Origin: JBQCHF01 sp051953655
GTDB lineage: Bacteria; Actinomycetota; Actinomycetes; Motilibacterales; Motilibacteraceae
Reading direction: 5' to 3'
Assembly (NCBI GenBank): GCA_051953655.1
Contig: JBQCIO010000354.1
Location: forward strand, 1-31,127
Length of the DNA: 31,127 nucleotides
The notes beneath the pieces were generated by a model. That model was not told the DNA's origin, ran no database searches, and worked only from the letters and a program-made list of their open reading frames with translations. This document shows positions 1-8,202 of the stretch, piece after piece. The translations under genes were made by a program, and so were the position numbers. Positions within the stretch are counted from its first letter, which is position 1; the number at the start of each line of letters is the position of its first letter.

Positions 1-848
1 TCGCGCTGGGGCCGCCGGTGGCGTTGGGTGCGGGCCAGCGGCCGCTCCTCCGGCTCCCAGACGCGGCGGTCGGCCCCGAAGGCCTCCACGGCGCGCCAGC
101 CGCCGGTGAGCAGCTCCTCCTCGGGCAGGCCGAGGATCCGCGCCGCCGCGGCGTTGGTGAGCAGCCCGCGGCCCAGGGGGTCCTGCGCGAGCAGCCCGAC
201 GTCGAGACCGTTGAGCACGGCCGCCAGCAGCCGTTCACGGTCGCCCAGGGCGCTGCGCGCCTCCTCGGCCTCGCCGTGCTCGAGCTCGAGGTCCAGCCGG
301 GCCGCGGTGACGGCGGCGAGCAGGACCAGCAGGCGGAGGTGGACCTCGCCGAAGCGGCCCGGCGCCGCCGCGCTGGCCAGCACCACCCCGGCCGCCCGCC
401 CCTGGTGCAGCAGGGGAGCGGCCGCCGCGCTGCGCACCCCGGTCCACGCCGGCCGGTGCCGGGCGGCGAGGGTGCCGTCGGGCAGGTCGGCGACGTCGAG
501 GACCAGCTGCGGCGCACCGGCCACCAGGGGGAGGCCGTGCAGGGTGCCGGCCACCGGCAGGCGGGCGCCCGGCCCCACGGCGTCCTCGCCGGCGGCCGCG
601 CGCACCAGGAGCTCGCCGGGCGAGGCGGGGTCCGCCAGGGCGACCACCACCGAGTCCGCGCCGAGCAGCTCGAGCACCACGGCGGCCGCGGTGCCGGCGA
701 CCGCGCCGGAGCGGGCGGCGGCGATGCGGTCCTGGGCGCGGGCGAGCTCGTCGAGCAGCCCGACCAGATCGGGGGTGGGCGGCACGCTGCGCGGGTGCGG
801 CGGGCGTGCGGTCCCGTCGGCCCGGGTGGCCCCGTTGCCCTGCCCCAC
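1..848 (-). CDS. GAF-PAS sensor protein (partial, C-terminus beyond window)
   Basis: The first 282 residues of a signalling protein, read on the minus strand and running off the window's left edge. I chose the GTG at 848 because AGGAG lies four bases upstream; the frame is blocked by a TGA further up. After a Pro/Gly-rich head (residues 1-27), residues about 40-190 look like a GAF domain (a small-ligand or redox sensor fold), with VVLELLGADSVVVALADP near its start. From about residue 203, LNGLDVGLLAQDPLGRGLLT and AAARILGLPEEELLTGGW are typical of a PAS domain. The output domain is not visible; it could be a histidine kinase, GGDEF/EAL enzyme, PP2C phosphatase or LuxR protein. It is divergent from the acyl-CoA ligase, with about 236 bases between them. 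The domain call is firm; the function is not. Confidence 0.75.
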   Translation of the reverse strand, partial: MGQGNGATRADGTARPPHPRSVPPTPDLVGLLDELARAQDRIAAARSGAVAGTAAAVVLELLGADSVVVALADPASPGELLVRAAAGEDAVGPGARLPVAGTLHGLPLVAGAPQLVLDVADLPDGTLAARHRPAWTGVRSAAAAPLLHQGRAAGVVLASAAAPGRFGEVHLRLLVLLAAVTAARLDLELEHGEAEEARSALGDRERLLAAVLNGLDVGLLAQDPLGRGLLTNAAAARILGLPEEELLTGGWRAVEAFGADRRVWEPEERPLARTQRHRRPQR

Positions 849-956
849 GTCGCTCCTGCCCCACCCACGTACGGCGCCGAAGACCGCTGGCGCGCCGGTC
901 CTGTGCCTGTCCGGGCATGACGTTACGCCACCGACCGCTCACCGGCGGCGACTCGT

Positions 957-972
957 GGTGACCGAGGTCACC
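957..972. promoter_or_regulatory. Palindrome in divergent intergenic region, possible operator
   Basis: GGTGACC-GA-GGTCACC is a perfect 7+7 inverted repeat in the 236-base gap between the sensor gene and the acyl-CoA ligase. Its size and symmetry suit a TetR- or GntR-type dimeric repressor, which often control fatty-acid genes. No regulator gene lies beside it, so the role is inference. Confidence 0.35.
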
Positions 973-1084
973 GTCCGGGCTGCCTGGCCCGCCGCGACGT
1001 GACAGGCTTCGCTCAGGCTCAGGTCGCTAGGTCCCTTGCCCGGCCGACGGCCCGTCAACGGCGACAACCCCCGCGGAGGCAAGC

Positions 1085-2722
<1,638 letters not shown>

Positions 2723-2761
2723 GGCTGCGGCCGCGGCTCCCGCCCACCCGCTGGGAGTCGG

Positions 2762-2767
2762 TATGCT
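2762..2767 (+). promoter_or_regulatory. -10 element of tRNA-Ser
   Basis: TATGCT, 33 bases before the mature tRNA 5' end, is a good actinobacterial -10 hexamer. No convincing -35 is visible at the expected spacing. Confidence 0.5.
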
Positions 2768-2803
2768 CTCCCCACGCGTCGCCCCCGGGTGGCGCGTGGG
2801 GAG
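2768..2803 (+). other. Inverted repeat spanning the tRNA-Ser leader and first acceptor bases
   Basis: CTCCCCACGCG (2768-2778) and CGCGTGGGGAG (2793-2803) are perfect 11-base complements around a 14-base loop. The right arm includes the first four bases of the mature tRNA, so the precursor could fold the acceptor 5' strand into a leader hairpin. Confidence 0.6.
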
Positions 2804-2892
2804 GCGTCGCCTAGTCCGGTCTATGGCGCCGCACTGCTAATGCGGTTTGGGTTAATCGCCCATCGAGGGTTCAAATCCCTCCGCCTCCGCCA
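2800..2892 (+). tRNA. tRNA-Ser(GCU)
   Basis: Acceptor strands GGAGGCG and CGCCTCC pair perfectly. The anticodon stem is CCGCA/TGCGG, with loop CTGCTAA giving anticodon GCT (reads AGC/AGU). A long variable arm, discriminator G and an encoded CCA (2890-2892) are all present, as expected for a class II serine tRNA of about 93 bases. Confidence 0.96.
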
Positions 2893-2903
2893 ACCATCCC
2901 TCC

Positions 2904-2934
2904 GGGGCCCGGTCCGTCGCGTACCGGGCCCCTT
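2904..2934 (+). terminator. Terminator after tRNA-Ser
   Basis: GGGGCCCGGT (2904-2913) and ACCGGGCCCC (2923-2932) form a perfect 10-bp stem with a 9-base loop, followed by only two T residues. It begins eleven bases after the tRNA CCA end. Confidence 0.75.
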
Positions 2935-2970
2935 CGTGCGTCGCTGCTGTGGCCGGGTCCGCGTCGGAAC

Positions 2971-2988
2971 GATCACGGCCCCGTGATC
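2971..2988. repeat. Short palindrome sharing ends with the large palindromic repeat
   Basis: GATCACGG-CC-CCGTGATC. These are the same outer-arm sequences found in the palindromes at 20804-20856 and 31077-31127, but in reversed order, as at a junction between two copies. It could equally be an unrelated short hairpin. Confidence 0.4.
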
Positions 2989-2995
2989 AATTGCC

Positions 2996-3025
2996 GCCGC
3001 CCCCGCGGAATTCCACGGGGGCGGC
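2996..3025 (-). terminator. Probable terminator of pckG
   Basis: GCCGCCCCCG (2996-3005) and CGGGGGCGGC (3016-3025) form a perfect 10-bp GC stem around a loop containing GGAATTCC. It lies 19 bases past the pckG stop. It has no T-tract, as is common in high-GC actinobacteria. Confidence 0.65.
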
Positions 3026-3044
3026 AGCAACATCGTGAGGGCGG

Positions 3045-4853
3045 CTAGCCGTTCAGCCGCGCCTTGAGCGTGTCCAGCTCGGTCCACAGGAACGCCGGCA
3101 GCCGGTCCCCGAACTTGGCGAAGTGCTCCTCGATGAGCGGGATCTCCGCGCGCCACTCCTCCGGGTCGACCGCGAGCGCGAGCTCGACGTCCTCGCGCGG
3201 CTGGTCCAGGCCGTCGAGGTCGAGCGCCTCGGGCGTGGGCACGAAGCCGATCGGGGTGTCGACGGCGTCGGCCGTGCCCTCGAGCCGGCGGATGACCCAG
3301 TCCAGCACGCGGGCGTTCTCGCCGAAGCCCGGCCACAGCCAGTGGCCGTCCTGGGCCTTGCGGAACCAGTTGACCAGGAAGATCTTCGGCAGCTTGGAGG
3401 CGTCGGCGCCCTTGCCGATCTTCTGCCAGTGGCCGAAGTAGTCGGCCATGTTGTAGCCGCAGAACGGCAGCATCGCGAACGGGTCGCGGCGCACGACGCC
3501 GACCTGGCCGACGGCGGCCGCGGTGGTCTCCGAGGACAACGTGGCCCCGAAGAACACCCCGTGGTTCCAGTCCCGGGACTCGGTGACCAGCGGCACCGTG
3601 GTGGCCCGGCGGCCGCCGAAGAGGATGGCCGAGATCGGCACCCCCTGCGGATCCTCCCACTCCGGGGCGATGATCGGACACTGCCCGGCCGGGGAGCAGA
3701 AGCGGGCGTTGGGGTGCGCGGCCTTGGCGTCGGACTCCGGCGTCCAGTCGTTCCCGTGCCAGTCGGTGAGGTGCGCGGGCGGCTCGCCCATGCCCTCCCA
3801 CCAGATGTCGCCGTCGTCGGTGAGCCCGACGTTGGTGAAGATCGAGTTGCCGCGGTCGATGGTGCGCATCGCGTTGGCGTTGGTGTCATAGGACGTGCCG
3901 GGCGCGACGCCGAAGAAGCCGTACTCGGGGTTGATCGCGTAGAGCCGACCGTCCGGGCCGAAGCGCATCCAGGCGATGTCGTCGCCGAGGGTCTCGACCT
4001 TCCAGCCCGGGATGCTCGGCTCGAGCATGGCGAGGTTGGTCTTGCCGCACGCCGACGGGAACGAGCCGGTGACGTAGTGCGTCTGCCCGCTCGGGCCGGT
4101 GAGCTTGAGGATGAGCATGTGCTCGGCGAGCCAGCCCTCGTCGCGAGCCATCACCGAGGCGATGCGCAGCGAGTAGCACTTCTTGCCCAGCAGCGAGTTG
4201 CCGCCGTAGCCCGAGCCGTAGGACCAGATCTCCCGGGTCTCGGGGAAGTGCGAGATGTACTTGGTGGTGTTGCACGGCCACGGCACGTCCTGCTGGCCCG
4301 GCTCGAGCGGGGCGCCGACCGAGTGCAGCGCCGGCACGAAGTCGCCGGTCTCCTCGATCTTGCGCAGGGCCTTCTCGCCCATCCGGGTCATGATCTTCAT
4401 GGAGATGACGACGTAGGCGCTGTCGGTGATCTCGACACCGAGCTTGGGCCGGTCGGCGGTGAGCGGTCCCATGCAGAACGGGACGACGTACATGGTCCGG
4501 CCGCGCATCGAGCCCCGGTAGAGCTCGGTCATCGTGGCCTTCATCTCGGCCGGCGCCATCCAGTGGTTGGTCGGACCGGCGTCGGCCTCGTTCTCGCTGC
4601 AGATGAAGGTGCGGTTCTCGACCCGGGCGACGTCGTCGGGGTCGGTGCGCGCCCAGAAGGAGTTGGGCTTCTTGTCCTCGGCCAGCCGGACCAGGGTGCC
4701 GGCGGCGACGAGCTCGTCGGTGAGCCGGTCCCACTCCTCCTGCGACCCGTCGCACCACACCACCCGGTCGGGCTGGGTGAGCTCGGCTACCTCCTGGACC
4801 CAGGCGAGCAGCCTCTGGTTGGTCGTGGGGGCCGTCGTCGTGTCCACCGTCAT
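3045..4853 (-). CDS. pckG: Phosphoenolpyruvate carboxykinase (GTP)
   Basis: A cytoplasmic enzyme of 602 residues, the usual size for bacterial GTP-dependent PEPCK. It interconverts oxaloacetate plus GTP with phosphoenolpyruvate plus CO2 and is the entry point of gluconeogenesis. The P-loop with the family's reactive cysteine, FPSACGKTN, is at residues 265-273 (Cys269, Lys271). Upstream, YGSGYGGNSLLGKKC (about 212-226) is a conserved substrate-binding stretch, and further on FGGRRATTVPLV and WENHG-like RDWNHGVFFGA are recognisable PEPCK signatures. The ATG at 4853 gives the N-terminus expected for actinobacterial PckG; GAAGGGA lies about 13 bases upstream, a long spacing. It is monocistronic, with a hairpin terminator downstream and a long 5' region carrying direct repeats. 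Identification is very secure. Confidence 0.97.
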   Translation of the reverse strand: MTVDTTTAPTTNQRLLAWVQEVAELTQPDRVVWCDGSQEEWDRLTDELVAAGTLVRLAEDKKPNSFWARTDPDDVARVENRTFICSENEADAGPTNHWMAPAEMKATMTELYRGSMRGRTMYVVPFCMGPLTADRPKLGVEITDSAYVVISMKIMTRMGEKALRKIEETGDFVPALHSVGAPLEPGQQDVPWPCNTTKYISHFPETREIWSYGSGYGGNSLLGKKCYSLRIASVMARDEGWLAEHMLILKLTGPSGQTHYVTGSFPSACGKTNLAMLEPSIPGWKVETLGDDIAWMRFGPDGRLYAINPEYGFFGVAPGTSYDTNANAMRTIDRGNSIFTNVGLTDDGDIWWEGMGEPPAHLTDWHGNDWTPESDAKAAHPNARFCSPAGQCPIIAPEWEDPQGVPISAILFGGRRATTVPLVTESRDWNHGVFFGATLSSETTAAAVGQVGVVRRDPFAMLPFCGYNMADYFGHWQKIGKGADASKLPKIFLVNWFRKAQDGHWLWPGFGENARVLDWVIRRLEGTADAVDTPIGFVPTPEALDLDGLDQPREDVELALAVDPEEWRAEIPLIEEHFAKFGDRLPAFLWTELDTLKARLNG

Positions 4854-5188
4854 CGCAGGTGCCAGTCCCTTCTGTCGTCACCGACATCGCGTCGATGACC
4901 AGGTCGCCGTTGACCGGGAGATGGGTACGCGGCACTGACACCCGAATGCAGCGCCGCACCGGTGCAGGGAGTGGTGCCCAAGGTAGACCGGCCGGACACC
5001 CCCGACCAGACCAGGTTCCGTGAGGCGCACCACATCGCCGCAACCTTTGTCGTCGTCTTGCAGTTCCTGCACAAACCTTGCAGTTGCAGGGCAGTCCGGC
5101 CAGGGACCTTGGGACCGAAGGTGGGCGCGCGAGGATGGCACCGGCGGCGCGGGCAGGATCCGATTTCGGGTTCGCCGCCGCCCCTGGC
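4854..5188. other. Long pckG upstream region, no gene seen
   Basis: About 335 bases between the pckG start and the tRNA-Arg promoter. Reading frames here are short and lack ribosome sites. On the minus strand TACCTT (about 4981-4986) is a weak candidate -10 for pckG. The notable content is the direct-repeat pair at 5057-5085. Confidence 0.5.
5057..5085 (-). promoter_or_regulatory. Two direct repeats 20 bp apart upstream of pckG, candidate operator
   Basis: CTTGCAGTT occurs at 5057-5065 and again at 5077-5085, exactly 20 bases (about two helical turns) apart, so bound proteins would sit on the same DNA face. On the pckG strand the unit reads AACTGCAAG. This recalls the TTTGCAAA-type sites of RamB/PrpR-family regulators of acetate and propionate metabolism in Corynebacteriales, but the match is partial and the regulator is inferred. 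Confidence 0.4.
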
Positions 5189-5194
5189 TACACT
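5189..5194 (+). promoter_or_regulatory. -10 element of tRNA-Arg
   Basis: TACACT, 27 bases before the mature tRNA. TTCGGG at 5165-5170 is a possible weak -35 with 18-base spacing. Confidence 0.5.
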
Positions 5195-5220
5195 GGCGCC
5201 CGCCCCACTGCGGTGGTGCT

Positions 5221-5293
5221 GCGCCCGTAGCTCAACGGATAGAGCATCTGACTACGGATCAGAAGGTTAGGGGTTCGAGTCCCTTCGGGCGCG
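5221..5293 (+). tRNA. tRNA-Arg(ACG)
   Basis: Acceptor GCGCCCG/CGGGCGC pairs perfectly. The D-arm is GCTC...GAGC; the anticodon stem TCTGA/TCAGA has loop CTACGGA, so the anticodon is ACG (read as ICG, decoding CGN codons). The T-arm AGGGG-TTCGAGT-CCCTT contains one G-T pair. The CCA end is not encoded (GCCGA follows). The length of 73 bases is standard. Confidence 0.95.
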
Positions 5294-5312
5294 CCGACGA
5301 AAGCCCAGGTCA

Positions 5313-5344
5313 GAGCCCTGTTCCGCCGCCGCGGAGCAGGGCTC
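5313..5344 (+). terminator. Terminator after tRNA-Arg
   Basis: GAGCCCTGTTCC (5313-5324) pairs with GGAGCAGGGCTC (5333-5344) through 12 bp with one G-T wobble and an 8-base loop. It lies 20 bases past the tRNA and has no T-tract. Confidence 0.75.
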
Positions 5345-5571
5345 GAACCGTCTCCGGGGCCGCCGCGGACAGCGACGTCGATGGCACGGTGCCCGACAGT
5401 CCCCCGGTCGCTGCCCGTCCCCGCGGCCTCACGCAGCACAGTGGGCACGATGCGGACGTCAGGTCGACCGTCCTCGTGACCTACGCCCTGGGCGTCACCG
5501 GGTACCGCCGCCGGCGCAAGCACTGCTTCCACGGCCACTCAGGCCGCCCGCCTACGGCACGCGCATCACGC
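5345..5571. other. Non-coding stretch after tRNA-Arg, nothing recognised
   Basis: No reading frame here has a ribosome site, a recognisable protein or clear codon bias. No duplicated tRNA 3' end or integrase gene is visible, although the position and the less GC-biased sequence that follows make it a plausible edge of acquired DNA. Confidence 0.4.
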
Positions 5572-5598
5572 GGCTAGGCTGCCGACGAGTGCCTAGCC
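5572..5598 (+). promoter_or_regulatory. Candidate promoter with overlapping inverted repeat
   Basis: GGCTAGGC (5572-5579) and GCCTAGCC (5591-5598) are perfect complements separated by 11 bases. The left arm contains TAGGCT (5575-5580), the same -10 form seen before the cytX riboswitch. A repressor or activator here could control the small frames and AraC-type regulator downstream, possibly that regulator itself. Inference. Confidence 0.35.
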
Positions 5599-5674
5599 AT
5601 CACGCTGCGTGTCACGTCTCGGGGCGGATGCCCCTCCACCCCGGCGGTGACGGCACCGCGACGAAGGACCACGC

Positions 5675-5809
5675 ATGACGGATCACGGGGATCGACTGTC
5701 GGGTCCCCCGGAGACAGGGGCCGTCGCGTTCACCAGAGCGCCGGGCATGCTGCTCCGGACGCCGGCGGCGGCGGCCTGGACGAGGGCCGTCGACGAGCAT
5801 CGGGCGTGA
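5675..5809 (+). CDS. Possible small ORF, unknown (44 aa)
   Basis: A 44-codon frame (MTDHGDRLSGPP...) starting at an ATG with AAGGA six bases upstream, a good ribosome site, and mostly G/C in third positions. It follows the candidate promoter at 5572-5598. The GTG of the next small frame overlaps its stop (GTGA). I recognise no family; it may be a real leader-type peptide, a degraded gene fragment, or chance. Confidence 0.25.
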   Translation: MTDHGDRLSGPPETGAVAFTRAPGMLLRTPAAAAWTRAVDEHRA

Positions 5810-6006
5810 GCATCCGGGGCGCGGGGACAATGCTCTGGCGGATCTCTGTCGCCGCTCTCGGCCCACACAACGATGATCGGGCACAGTGGAGCCGCCGGGC
5901 GGCAGCTCTGAGTCACGGTGCTGGGCTCGGCGCGGACTGCGAGCGAGCGTTCGTCATCCGGCACGACGGGATCGGTTCAACGCCCGTCGGAGACGTCGGC
6001 CGATGA
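5806..6006 (+). CDS. Possible small ORF coupled to AraC-type regulator (66 aa)
   Basis: A 66-codon frame starting at GTG (VSIRGAGTMLWRISVAALG...), overlapping the previous small frame by GTGA and ending in the ATGA that starts the regulator gene. Two successive 4-base stop/start overlaps are the main reason to list it. Third positions are less GC-rich than in surrounding genes, as in the regulator. No family is recognised. It could be decayed DNA. Confidence 0.2.
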   Translation: MSIRGAGTMLWRISVAALGPHNDDRAQWSRRAAALSHGAGLGADCERAFVIRHDGIGSTPVGDVGR

Positions 6007-6812
6007 CGGCTCTACCACCGATCAGGCGAACTCTCGGCACGCCTGAGCGCCTCGGGACTGCGGCCACGGCCAGGCATCGCGGACGATTGGTCCTGCCGAG
6101 CGTGATGACCGACGTGCCGACTGTCGTGCTCGTCCGACAGGGACTCAAGCAGATGACGCGTGGGGACTTGACGATAAGCCTCGACGCCGGCGAGGCGGTC
6201 ATGGTGCCGTCCGCCCTTGCCTTCGATCTCATCAATACACCGTCGGGTGGCGGGTTCGTTGCGACCATGCTCAGCCCCGCGCCGCATCTCATCGATGACA
6301 TCGCCGAGGAGTACCCGAACGTCCCAGCTATTCGCACCGCTAGCCCCGTCAAGGGCATCGAGCCGGAGTTTCTGGAGTCGTTCGACCGCGCGGCCTCCGC
6401 GGCATCGGAGGCGGGTCGCCTGCCGCCCGGTGTGGTCGAGAATCGCGAGCGGGAGGTCCTCATCTGGCTCGCGCACAAGGGTCTCAAGTTCGGTCGTGAC
6501 GGCTCACCCGACGTGGCGCACCGGGTCCGCGCACTCGTGTCACAGGATCTGGCCCGGAACTGGAAGGCACACGAGGTAGCCCGAGCTGTGGCCATGAGCG
6601 AGGCCACGATGCGTAGAAGGCTTGGCGAGCAAGGACTGTCGTTTCAGCAACTCTTGATCGACGTCAGGATGACGCGGGCTCTCTCGCTGTTGCAGGTGAC
6701 CGATCTGCCCGTCGGACAGATCGCGCTCGACGTGGGCTACGACTCAGCGTCGCGCTTCGCTGCGCGATTCAAGCAACGGTTCGATGTTCCGCCTTCAGCG
6801 GTAAGAGCCTGA
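6003..6812 (+). CDS. AraC-family transcriptional regulator
   Basis: A 269-residue DNA-binding regulator. The N-terminal about 165 residues form a cupin-like effector domain (DLTISLDAGEAVMVPS near residue 55). The C-terminal about 90 residues carry the double helix-turn-helix: ARAVAMSEATMRRRL is the first recognition unit and IALDVGYDSASRFAARFKQ the second, with the family's GY-S-F core. The same frame stays open upstream to 5886, but that extension is arginine-rich and unlike protein, while the ATG at 6003 has GGAGA nine bases before it. It is convergent with the SnoaL-like gene, nine bases apart. Third-position GC is visibly lower than in neighbours, suggesting acquisition. Target and effector are unknown. 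Confidence 0.85.
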   Translation: MTALPPIRRTLGTPERLGTAATARHRGRLVLPSVMTDVPTVVLVRQGLKQMTRGDLTISLDAGEAVMVPSALAFDLINTPSGGGFVATMLSPAPHLIDDIAEEYPNVPAIRTASPVKGIEPEFLESFDRAASAASEAGRLPPGVVENREREVLIWLAHKGLKFGRDGSPDVAHRVRALVSQDLARNWKAHEVARAVAMSEATMRRRLGEQGLSFQQLLIDVRMTRALSLLQVTDLPVGQIALDVGYDSASRFAARFKQRFDVPPSAVRA

Positions 6813-6820
6813 CCCCAGGG

Positions 6821-7231
6821 CTACGACCTCTGCGCCGCCAGGGCGAAGTCGTGCAACGCCCAATGCTCGGCGACCTGGCCATCTCTGAGGACGAAGATGT
6901 CGATCACCGAGACCTCCATCGGCCTGTTGGTGGCCGGGAGTCCCAGAAGATCGTTCGCGAACGTGCCCCGGAACACCTTGCGTGTCATCACCTTGTCGCC
7001 CTCCGCGACTTGATCGTGGATGTCCACGGAGATGTCAGGCATCGCGACCCTGAGCATGTCGAAGATGAAGTGTTCCAGCGCCGCAGCGCTGGAACCGGAG
7101 GGTGGAGCAGAGTGGTCGACGAAGTCTGCGGCCACGATCTCCGCGAATGCCTCGCGATTTCCCTGGGCGATCAACTCCATGTTGAACCGGCGCACGACGT
7201 CTTTGTTGGCGTTCACGAGATCAGCGGTCAT
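6821..7231 (-). CDS. SnoaL-like ester cyclase (NTF2-fold)
   Basis: A 136-residue protein of the SnoaL-like polyketide cyclase superfamily, small alpha+beta barrels of the NTF2 fold. The recognisable pattern is an N-terminal helix with NKDVVRRFNMELIAQGN, then AADFVDHSA (about residues 34-42), then MPDISVDIHDQVAEGDKV with TRKVFRGTF and the closing DGQVAEHW. Asp and His in DFVDH correspond to active-site positions in SnoaL. Most stand-alone bacterial members have no proven substrate, so a cyclase reaction should not be assumed. The ATG has AAGGA seven bases upstream. It faces the AraC-type gene tail to tail; the two may form one acquired unit. Confidence 0.85.
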   Translation of the reverse strand: MTADLVNANKDVVRRFNMELIAQGNREAFAEIVAADFVDHSAPPSGSSAAALEHFIFDMLRVAMPDISVDIHDQVAEGDKVMTRKVFRGTFANDLLGLPATNRPMEVSVIDIFVLRDGQVAEHWALHDFALAAQRS

Positions 7232-7568
7232 GAATCATTCCTTCTCCGAGTGGCGGTGACGTCTCGACGCTAGCTCGTGGCGCCCCCCTCGATGGAACCG
7301 AGATGATCAGCTTCTGTGCCGAATCGCTCAACCTGTGTGCGCATACGAAATGACGTACGGCAGGGGGGTGGACGGAAGCCCCGCGGGCTGCCGGCGCGAG
7401 CGTGGCCCGCCGGGCCCCGTGGCAGGACGCGGGCTACGTCGGGAGGAGGGCGTGGCCAAGGAGCGGCTCCTGCGCCGTGACAGCTGCGGGGCGCCCTCTG
7501 CTCGAGCCATCTCGACCGGGGGCGCCCACGGGGTCCCTGCCACCGCCACGAACGCCAACGCCGAGCCG
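7232..7568. other. Intergenic stretch with promoter of the SnoaL-like gene
   Basis: A minus-strand TAGCGT (7267-7272) lies about 36 bases before the SnoaL-like start and is a good -10 element, placing transcription start near 7259. The rest (about 7275-7568) has no supported gene. GTACG and CGTAT half-matches around 7340-7360 make a weak inverted repeat that I would not call an operator. Confidence 0.45.
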
Positions 7569-8141
7569 TCAGGCCGGGCGCCCCCCGGCCTCGTCCAGGC
7601 AGCGGGTGAGGGCGTCGGCGACGATCGCCGCCGGCAGGTCGGCCTCGAGCAGCACGGCGACGAGACGGCCGAGCAGGGTCTGCCTGGGCGGCACACCCAG
7701 GTCCAGGTGGCCGGCGGCCTCCTCCCACACCGACGTCCAGTCGGGCTCCGCGCCGGCCACCACGCTGCGCCAGGCGACGCCCAGCTCGTCGACGGACGGG
7801 AGCCGCATGCGCAGCTCGGTGCGCCCTTCCGGACCGGTGACGACCTGGGGCTCGCCCAGATCACGGGCGATCGCCAGCGCCGACCGCCACTCCCCGCCGG
7901 GGGGCGGCGCGAGCAGCGCGGGCAGGCTCCAGTCCTCGGGGTCCTCCTGCCGGGCCGCGCGCACCGCCGGGTCCTCCGCCGACGCCTCGCCGGCCAGGAC
8001 GGCGAGCTCGGCCAGGACCAGGGCGGTGAGGGCGGTCCGCTCGTCCACGGCGGCCTGCTCGAAGAGGTCCTCCTCCTCCGCGGCCGGCACGGCGGCGTAG
8101 AGCGCCTCGAGCGACGTCGGTCGGTGACCGTCCTCGTCCAT
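7569..8141 (-). CDS. Hypothetical acidic protein (190 aa)
   Basis: I do not recognise this family. The protein is strongly acidic, especially residues 1-75, which are largely helical (LEALYAAVPAAEEEDLFEQA; ALVLAELAVLAGEASAEDP). The second half contains SLPALLAPPPGGEW and a Trp-rich stretch around AWRSVVAGAEPDWTSVWEE. There is no signal peptide or membrane segment, so it is probably cytoplasmic. The start is well supported: GGAGGGGG lies five bases before the ATG. It lies 61 bases downstream of the transporter-acyltransferase gene on the same strand and may be co-transcribed with it, but nothing in the sequence links it to lipid metabolism. Confidence 0.7.
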   Translation of the reverse strand: MDEDGHRPTSLEALYAAVPAAEEEDLFEQAAVDERTALTALVLAELAVLAGEASAEDPAVRAARQEDPEDWSLPALLAPPPGGEWRSALAIARDLGEPQVVTGPEGRTELRMRLPSVDELGVAWRSVVAGAEPDWTSVWEEAAGHLDLGVPPRQTLLGRLVAVLLEADLPAAIVADALTRCLDEAGGRPA

Positions 8142-8202
8142 CTCGCCCCCTCCGGGTCCGTCGCCCGATCCTGACAGGTGCGGGCCGGTCGCGGGAGGCC
8201 CG

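Noticed and set aside
235..942. 235-codon minus-strand frame at the window start
   Set aside because: It is out of frame with the GAF/PAS reading, which shows clear domain motifs; this frame is a run of Arg/Gly/Pro.
3123..4898. 591-codon open frame opposite pckG
   Set aside because: It is the antisense shadow of a firmly identified gene in high-GC DNA; it is low-complexity in Arg/Gly/Ala/Val, with no domain or ribosome site.
5221..5293. tRNA-Arg as an attachment site of a genomic island
   Set aside because: No second copy of the tRNA 3' end and no integrase were found in the window; kept only as a speculation about compositional bias.
5886..6002. Longer N-terminus for the AraC-type regulator
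   Set aside because: The extension is Arg-rich non-protein-like sequence; the ATG at 6003 has a ribosome site and starts a normal effector domain.
7395..7425. GGCCC/GGGCC hairpin upstream of the SnoaL-like gene as terminator
   Set aside because: The stem is short and such GC matches are expected by chance in this DNA.
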